The translations under genes were made by a program, and so were the position numbers. Of a stretch of 64,000 nucleotides of DNA, positions 58,953 through 64,000 are shown piece after piece. The stretch is taken from contig NZ_JAODUA010000002.1 in assembly GCF_025399895.1 (NCBI RefSeq), forward strand, positions 186,001 to 250,000. Direction: 5' to 3'. Within the stretch, counting starts at the first letter, position 1; the number at the start of each line of letters is the position of its first letter. A model generated the notes under the pieces. That model saw only the letters and a list, made by a program, of their open reading frames with translations, ran no database searches and was not told the origin of the DNA. This DNA comes from Streptomyces sp. ASQP_92. GTDB taxonomy: Bacteria; Actinomycetota; Actinomycetes; Streptomycetales; Streptomycetaceae.

Positions 58953-60569
58953 GTGAGCACCACCGAAACCCCCCTCGCCGAGCCGGAGCAGCTCGGACCG
59001 CGGGCCGCCGCCCCTTCGCGGCCGCGGGCACTGCTGAACCGTCTCCTGCGGCCCGCCGTGGCCGCGCTGGGTGGGGTGCTGCTGTATCTGAGCTTCCCGC
59101 CGAGGCCCCTGTGGTGGCTCGCGCTCCTCGCGTTCGCCGTCCTCGGCTGGGTCCTGCACGGCCGGAGCTGGAAGGCGGGCCTCGGCCTCGGCTACCTCTT
59201 CGGCCTCGGTTTCCTGCTGCCCCTGCTCGTATGGACCGGAGTCGAGGTCGGCCCCGGACCGTGGCTCGGCCTGGCCGCCATCGAGGCGCTGTTCATCGGG
59301 GCGGCCGGAGCGGGCATGGCCGTGGTCTCCCGGCTTCCGCTGTGGCCCCTCTGGTCAGCCGCCCTGTGGATCGCGGCCGAGGCGGCCCGCGCCCGGGCGC
59401 CGTTCGGCGGGTTCCCCTGGGGCAAGGTCGCCTTCGGGCAGGCCGACGGGACGTTCCTGCCGCTCGCCGCCCTGGGCGGCACCCCCGTCCTCGGCTTCGC
59501 CGTGGCGCTGTGCGGTTTCGGCCTGTACGCCTGCCTCCGCGAGGCGCTGCGGGCGCGGGGCACCGGAGGGGTCCGCAGGGGTGCCGCGGCCGCCGCGCTG
59601 CTCACCGTCGTCGTGCCGGTCGGGGCCTCGTTCGGCGCCCGTGGCCTGGTCAGCGACGCCGCCGAGGACGGCACGGCGACCGTCGCGGTGATCCAGGGCA
59701 ATGTGCCCCGCCTCGGCCTCGACTTCAACTCCCAGCGCCGGGCCGTGCTCGACTACCACGTACGCGAGACCCTGCGCCTCGCCGACAAGGTCAGGGCGGG
59801 CCAGGAGCCCCGGCCCGACTTCGTCCTGTGGCCGGAGAACTCCTCCGACGTCGACCCCTTCGTCGACGACGACGCCCGCGCCGTCATCGACCAGGCCGCC
59901 CGGGCCGTCGGCGCCCCCATCTCGGTTGGCGCCGTCGTCGGCGGCTACGGCACGAAGCTCTACAACGAGCAGGTCCAGTGGGACCCGAGGCTGGGCCCCG
60001 TCGCGACGTACGACAAGCGGCAGATCCAGCCGTTCGGCGAGTACATCCCGCTGCGCGGCCTCATCGGAACCTTCGCCCCCGGCTACACCTCCATGGTCCG
60101 CGAGGACTTCAACCGCGGCACGAAGCCTGGTGTGTTCACCATGGCCGGCACCAAGGTCGGCATCGCCACCTGTTACGAGGCGGCCTTCGACTGGGCGGTG
60201 CGCGACACCGTCACCGCGGGCGCCCAGCTCATCTCGGTGCCGAGCAACAACGCCACCTTCGACCGCAGCGAGATGACCTACCAGCAGCTCGCCATGTCCC
60301 GGGTGCGGGCGGTGGAGCACAGCAGGACCGTCACCGTCCCGGTCACCAGCGGCGTCAGCGCCGTGATCATGCCGGACGGCAAGGTCGTGCGGAAGACGGC
60401 CCTGTTCACGCCGGCCTCGCTCGTCGCCAAGGTGCCGCTGCGCTCGTCGCGTACGCCCGCCACCGAACTGGGCACCCTGCCCGAGTGGGCGCTCGTCGCG
60501 ACCGCCGCGGCGGGCCTGGCCTGGGCGATCACCCGCACCGTGCGCGCCCGGCGGGGCACGCGGGGCTGA
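58953..60569 (+). CDS. lnt: Apolipoprotein N-acyltransferase
   Basis: A 538-residue membrane enzyme that N-acylates the terminal cysteine of lipoproteins. About seven membrane helices (residues 35-235) are followed by a nitrilase domain with the catalytic triad: Glu in LWPENSSD (near 294), Lys in TYDKRQIQPFGEYIPLRG (near 355) and Cys in GIATCYEAAF (near 407). A last membrane helix closes the protein. The GTG is placed seven bases after TAGACT. Streptomycetes are known to carry more than one Lnt homologue, so this may be one of two. The lipoprotein encoded at 19910 is a possible substrate. Confidence 0.95.
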   Translation: MSTTETPLAEPEQLGPRAAAPSRPRALLNRLLRPAVAALGGVLLYLSFPPRPLWWLALLAFAVLGWVLHGRSWKAGLGLGYLFGLGFLLPLLVWTGVEVGPGPWLGLAAIEALFIGAAGAGMAVVSRLPLWPLWSAALWIAAEAARARAPFGGFPWGKVAFGQADGTFLPLAALGGTPVLGFAVALCGFGLYACLREALRARGTGGVRRGAAAAALLTVVVPVGASFGARGLVSDAAEDGTATVAVIQGNVPRLGLDFNSQRRAVLDYHVRETLRLADKVRAGQEPRPDFVLWPENSSDVDPFVDDDARAVIDQAARAVGAPISVGAVVGGYGTKLYNEQVQWDPRLGPVATYDKRQIQPFGEYIPLRGLIGTFAPGYTSMVREDFNRGTKPGVFTMAGTKVGIATCYEAAFDWAVRDTVTAGAQLISVPSNNATFDRSEMTYQQLAMSRVRAVEHSRTVTVPVTSGVSAVIMPDGKVVRKTALFTPASLVAKVPLRSSRTPATELGTLPEWALVATAAAGLAWAITRTVRARRGTRG

Positions 60570-60591
60570 CCGGCCGGTTCCGGGCGGCCAT

Positions 60592-60597
60592 TAGGGT
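60592..60597 (+). promoter_or_regulatory. -10 element before the Nudix gene (leaderless)
   Basis: TAGGGT ends six bases before the ATG at 60604; no ribosome site intervenes. Confidence 0.5.
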
Positions 60598-60603
60598 CGG
60601 GGC

Positions 60604-61086
60604 ATGGCAACTCCTGACTTCATTCGAGACATCCGGGCCGTCGCGGGTCATCAGCTGCTCCTGCTGCCGGGTGTGAGTGCGATCGTCTTCGACGACGACG
60701 GCCGGGTCCTGCTCGGCCGCCGGGCGGACACCGGCCAGTGGTCGACGATCGGAGGCATCCCGGAGCCGGGGGAGGAGCCCGCACACACCGCGGTCCGCGA
60801 GGTGTACGAGGAGACCGGGGTACGGTGCGTCGCCGAGCGAGTGGTCCTGGTGGAGGCCGGCCACTCCACGGTGACCTATCCCAACGGGGATCAGTGCCAG
60901 TTCATGGACATCGCGTTCCGCTGCCGGGCCATAGGCGGCGAGGCACGCGTGAACGACGACGAATCGCTCGAAGTGGGCTGGTTCGCCCTGGACGCCCTGC
61001 CGCAGCTCAGTGAGTTCGCGCTGTTCCGTATCAAGCAGGCACAGTCGGAGGGCCCCACATGGTTCCAACCCAGTACCGGGCTCTGA
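60604..61086 (+). CDS. Nudix hydrolase
   Basis: A 160-residue Nudix enzyme with a complete box GGIPEPGEEPAHTAVREVYEETG and a substrate-side strand VSAIVFDDDGRVLLGRR. Substrate class cannot be told from sequence; the length and the preceding DIRAVAGHQLLLLPGV resemble ADP-ribose or NTP pyrophosphatases. It is followed after 55 bp by the SDR gene, which has its own -10 element. Confidence 0.93.
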   Translation: MATPDFIRDIRAVAGHQLLLLPGVSAIVFDDDGRVLLGRRADTGQWSTIGGIPEPGEEPAHTAVREVYEETGVRCVAERVVLVEAGHSTVTYPNGDQCQFMDIAFRCRAIGGEARVNDDESLEVGWFALDALPQLSEFALFRIKQAQSEGPTWFQPSTGL

Positions 61087-61128
61087 AGTATGTGCGCTGA
61101 CCACATGGGTGGCGAGGAGCGGGCTGCC

Positions 61129-61134
61129 TAGGGT
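61129..61134 (+). promoter_or_regulatory. -10 element before the SDR gene (leaderless)
   Basis: TAGGGT ends seven bases before the ATG at 61142. It repeats the pattern seen before the Nudix gene (TAGGGTCGGG in both). Confidence 0.5.
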
Positions 61135-61141
61135 CGGGAGC

Positions 61142-61945
61142 ATGACCGCCCCCACCGCCCCCGCGCCCCTTCCGCCCTCCGTCGCCCTGGACCTGGGAGG
61201 CCGCACCGCGCTGGTCACCGGCGCCGCGGGCGGCATCGGCCGCGCCTGCGCGCTCCGGCTCGCCGGCGCCGGAGCCAAGGTCAGGGCGGTGGACCGGGAC
61301 GCCACAGGCCTCAAGAGGCTCACCGCCCGCGCCAACGGACTGGCCGGCACGGTCGAGCCGCTCGTCCTGGACCTGACCGACCTCGACGCGGCGGAACAGG
61401 CCGCCGCCGGTACCGACATCCTGGTGAACAACGCCGGACTCCAACTGGTGCGCCCGCTCGAGACGTTCCCGCCCGAGGTCTTCCACACCGTGCTCACCGT
61501 GATGTTGGAAGCCCCGTTCCGCCTGATCAGGGGCGCCTTGCCCCACATGTACGGGCAGGGCTGGGGCCGCATCGTCAACCTGTCCTCGGTGCACGGCCTG
61601 CGGGCCTCCGCCTTCAAGTCGGCCTATGTGTCCGCCAAACATGGTCTTGAGGGCCTGTCCAAGACCGCCGCCCTCGAAGGCGCCCCGCACGGCGTCACAT
61701 CGAACTGCGTCAACCCCGGATATGTGCGCACGCCCCTGGTACAACGGCAGATCGCCGACCAGGCGGCGGCGCACGGCATCCCCGAGGACCGCGTCCTGAC
61801 CGAGATCCTCCTCAAGGACACGGCGCTCAAGCGGCTCGTCGAGCCGCACGAGGTCGCCGAAGCGGTCGCCTACCTCTGCACCCCTCAGGCGTCCTTCATC
61901 ACCGGCACCTCGCTCGCCCTCGACGGCGGCTGGACGGCGCACTGA
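61142..61945 (+). CDS. 3-hydroxybutyrate dehydrogenase-like SDR
   Basis: A 267-residue classical SDR. The cofactor motif is TGAAGGIGRA, NNAG follows, the active site is Ser in VNLSSVHG and Tyr-Lys in YVSAKHG, and the C-terminal segment TGTSLALDGGWTAH is typical of 3-hydroxybutyrate dehydrogenases (with LKRLVEPHEVAEAV). It should interconvert 3-hydroxybutyrate and acetoacetate using NAD+. It is followed by a GAF/PucR-type regulator on the same strand, a pairing that suggests control by this regulator. Confidence 0.92.
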   Translation: MTAPTAPAPLPPSVALDLGGRTALVTGAAGGIGRACALRLAGAGAKVRAVDRDATGLKRLTARANGLAGTVEPLVLDLTDLDAAEQAAAGTDILVNNAGLQLVRPLETFPPEVFHTVLTVMLEAPFRLIRGALPHMYGQGWGRIVNLSSVHGLRASAFKSAYVSAKHGLEGLSKTAALEGAPHGVTSNCVNPGYVRTPLVQRQIADQAAAHGIPEDRVLTEILLKDTALKRLVEPHEVAEAVAYLCTPQASFITGTSLALDGGWTAH

Positions 61946-62126
61946 ACCGGCCGGCCCCGAACCGGGCCGACACGGAACCCATCGGCCTGGAAGTCGTCCG
62001 CCCCTGAACCGGCCGGCCCGGCCCCCCGGGGCCGCCCCGATATTCAACTCCCCGCTTGTTCCGTACCCTTCAACAGTTGTCCACAGGCCTGGCGAGGCCG
62101 CCCGTCCGGCAGGTATCCCTGTGACC

Positions 62127-64000
62127 ATGTCCCCCGATCACCCGCAGCTCAGTGACCACCCGGAAGCCCCCTATCTGGCGCTCCTGGCCCGAGGCGCGCC
62201 CGCCGAGGCGTACGACCGCCCGGCGCTCCTGGCCCGCGCTGACGGCGCGGGGCCCGAGGCGCTGGCCGGCCTGGACGCCGCGAAGCAACTCGCCCTGCGC
62301 GTACGGGCCGACCTCGAAGGGCGCAGACGCCGCGAGGCCGAACTGTCCGCCCTCTTCGAGACCGCCCACGACCTCGCGGGCCTGCGCGACCTGGACGCCG
62401 TACTGCGCGCCATCGTGCAGCGGGCCCGCTCGCTCCTCGGCACCGAAGTCGCCTACCTCAGCCTCAACGACCCGGCGGCGGGCGACACTTACATGCGGGT
62501 CACCGAAGGCTCGGTCGCCGCCCGCTTCCAGCAGCTGCGGCTCGGCATGGGCGAAGGGCTCGGCGGGCTCGTGGCGCAGACCGCCCGGCCGTACGTCACG
62601 GCCAGCTACTTCGACGACGAACGCTTCCAGCACACCACCGCCATCGACTCCGGGGTGCGCGAAGAGGGACTCGTCGCCATCCTCGGCGTGCCCCTGATGC
62701 TCGGCAGCACCGTGATCGGGGTGCTCTTCGCGGCAGACCGCCACCCACGCGTCTTCGCCCGTGAGGAGATCGCCCTGCTCGGCTCGTTCGCCGCGCACGC
62801 CGCCGTCGCCATCGACACCGCCAACCTGCTGGCCGAAACCCGTTCCGCGCTGGCCGAGTTGGAGAAGGCCAACGAGACGATCCGGGACCACAGCGCGGTC
62901 CTGGAGCGGGCCTCGGAGGTCCACGACCGCCTCACCGAACTGGTCCTGCGCGGCGGCGGCGTACGTGATGTGGCCGACGCGGTGTCCGAAGTGCTCGCCG
63001 GGACGGTCGAGTTCGCGGACGCGGACTCCGCGCAGGCCGCCGTGCTCCAGCTCAGCGGCAGCGACGGCCACGCGCTGCGCCACGGCGAGGACTGGCTCGC
63101 CGGAGTCTCCGCCGGTGGCGAACTCCTGGGCGCGCTGGTCCTGCGCGGCCAGCCCGGCCTCGACCCCGTGGACCGGCGCACCCTGGAGCGGGCCGCGATG
63201 GTCACGTCCCTGCTGCTGCTCGCCCGGCGTTCGGCGGGTGAGGCCGAACAGCGGGTCCGTGGCGAGCTGTTGGACGATCTTCTGGACGCGCCGGGCCGCG
63301 ACCCCCGGCTGCTGCGCGAACGCGCGACCCGGCTGCGCGCCGACCTCGACGCCCCGCACGTGGTGCTCGCCGCCCGTATCGACGGCCCCCACCCCGGCGG
63401 CGCCGGACCGGGCGGCGCGGCCCGGCGCACCGCCGAGCGCCGGCGCATCGGCTCCGCCGCCGTGTATCTGGCCGCGACCCGGCACGGGCTCGCCTCGGCC
63501 CGCGACGGCGGTACGGTGCTGCTGCTACCGCTCGGCCCCGGCGACACCCCGGCCGAGATCGCCCGGCAGACGGCCAAACAGCTGAGCACCGCCCTGCACG
63601 AGCCGGTCACGGTGGGGGCCTCGGCCGTCCTCGCGGCACCGGCCGCGACACCCACCGCGGTCGCGACGGCCTATGCGGAGGCCCGCCGCTGCCTGGAGGC
63701 GCTGCGACTGCTCGGCCGCTCGGGGGAGGGCGCCGCCGCGCAGGACCTCGGCTTCCTCGGACTGCTGCTCGCGGACAGCCGGGACATTGCGGGGTTCGTC
63801 GACCGCACGATCGGCGCGGTCGTGGCGTACGACCGCAAACGCGGGACCGATCTGGTCCGCACCCTCGACGCGTACTTCGCCAACGGCATGAGCCCGGCCC
63901 GCACCAAGGAGCATCTGCACGTCCATGTGAACACGGTGGCCCAGCGCGTCGAGCGGATCGGCCGCCTCCTCGGCCCCGACTGGCAGTGCCCGGCGCGCGC
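62127..64000 (+). CDS. GAF-domain PucR/CdaR-type transcriptional regulator (3' end cut by window)
   Basis: The frame is open from ATG 62127 to the window end, at least 624 residues. An N-terminal helical lead (MSPDHPQLSDHPEAPYLALL) precedes a GAF domain (about 75-230: LFETAHDLAGLRDLDAVLRAI ... FAREEIALLGSFAAHAAVAI), a coiled coil (LAELEKANETIRDHSAVLERA), a second regulatory domain and a PucR C-terminal helix-turn-helix (SPARTKEHLHVHVNTVAQRVERIGRLLG). Such proteins activate or repress an adjacent catabolic gene, here most likely the upstream 3-hydroxybutyrate dehydrogenase. The last residues and stop lie outside the window. Confidence 0.93.
   Translation, partial: MSPDHPQLSDHPEAPYLALLARGAPAEAYDRPALLARADGAGPEALAGLDAAKQLALRVRADLEGRRRREAELSALFETAHDLAGLRDLDAVLRAIVQRARSLLGTEVAYLSLNDPAAGDTYMRVTEGSVAARFQQLRLGMGEGLGGLVAQTARPYVTASYFDDERFQHTTAIDSGVREEGLVAILGVPLMLGSTVIGVLFAADRHPRVFAREEIALLGSFAAHAAVAIDTANLLAETRSALAELEKANETIRDHSAVLERASEVHDRLTELVLRGGGVRDVADAVSEVLAGTVEFADADSAQAAVLQLSGSDGHALRHGEDWLAGVSAGGELLGALVLRGQPGLDPVDRRTLERAAMVTSLLLLARRSAGEAEQRVRGELLDDLLDAPGRDPRLLRERATRLRADLDAPHVVLAARIDGPHPGGAGPGGAARRTAERRRIGSAAVYLAATRHGLASARDGGTVLLLPLGPGDTPAEIARQTAKQLSTALHEPVTVGASAVLAAPAATPTAVATAYAEARRCLEALRLLGRSGEGAAAQDLGFLGLLLADSRDIAGFVDRTIGAVVAYDRKRGTDLVRTLDAYFANGMSPARTKEHLHVHVNTVAQRVERIGRLLGPDWQCPAR

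Noticed and set aside
1..64000. tRNA, rRNA, riboswitch, integrase, transposase and attachment sites
   Set aside because: I looked for cloverleaf arms, GTTCGA loops, conserved rRNA blocks and mobile-element proteins and found none that I can support by eye.

Overview
The window is chromosomal DNA of a Streptomyces or a very close relative. It has very high GC, about 64 tightly packed genes, frequent GTG starts and many starts that look leaderless (a -10 hexamer 6-8 nt before the start codon). It carries many Streptomyces-typical families (DUF6421, DUF6643, TerD, Rv1733c-type, SHOCT, PadR/TetR/MarR/LacI/ROK regulators) and a single rare TTA codon. I see no rRNA, tRNA, CRISPR array, insertion sequence, integrase or phage structural gene. 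Gene content is that of a stable chromosomal region with many small regulator-target modules rather than one large biosynthetic cluster.

Layout. 0-4.5 kb: M56 peptidase, DUF5134 membrane protein, VOC protein, GNAT acetyltransferase, GDPD phosphodiesterase, small membrane peptide and a PadR regulator. 4.8-8.1 kb: a coupled operon DUF6421 - SDR - threonine-aldolase-like enzyme, divergent from PadR. 8.1-9.5 kb: transglutaminase-like protein plus a free-standing B3/B4 (tRNA-editing-type) protein from an apparently leaderless promoter. 9.5-15 kb: PlsC-type acyltransferase, thioredoxin-like protein, flavin reductase, etfB-etfA and a DUF6986 aldolase-family protein. 15.1-17.4 kb: a membrane Ser/Thr kinase followed by an intergenic tandem-repeat block (about 5.5 copies of a 55-bp unit).

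17.4-23.2 kb: a sugar-uptake locus (LacI regulator, ROK kinase, Tat/lipoprotein binding protein, two permeases, no ATPase). 23.4-28.2 kb: an RNA-repair-like cassette (unknown 90-aa protein, T4 Rnl1-like RNA ligase, T4 Pnkp-like kinase-phosphatase), then a 58-aa gene, a P-loop/Nudix fusion and an MBL hydrolase. 28.3-34.7 kb: M20 peptidase, geranylgeranyl-reductase-family flavoprotein, deazaflavin-dependent oxidoreductase with divergent TetR regulator, and a NarL-type two-component pair. 34.9-41.7 kb: MarR, MFS exporter, ROK regulator, a TetR-DUF4865-phosphotriesterase operon, a SHOCT protein, an RsbW-like ATPase and an unknown protein.

41.9-47.3 kb: cysteine-synthase-like enzyme, universal stress protein, FAD monooxygenase, SRPBCC protein and DeoR regulator. 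47.4-54.4 kb: a large membrane protein with split hydrolase motifs and the only TTA codon, overlapping tail to tail with a beta-helix/AAA+ fusion; then Rv1733c-type, MOSC and DUF6643 proteins. 54.8-64 kb: TerD-family protein, HpnB-like glycosyltransferase, racemase-family protein, small membrane protein, apolipoprotein N-acyltransferase, Nudix hydrolase, 3-hydroxybutyrate-dehydrogenase-like SDR and a GAF/PucR-type regulator cut by the window end.

The most interesting items are the RNA ligase/Pnkp cassette, the beta-helix-AAA+ gene with its overlapping membrane hydrolase, the DUF6421 operon, the B3/B4-transglutaminase pair and several well-formed palindromes placed exactly on promoters next to their likely regulator genes. 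All functional names rest on motif recognition by eye; no database search was run.
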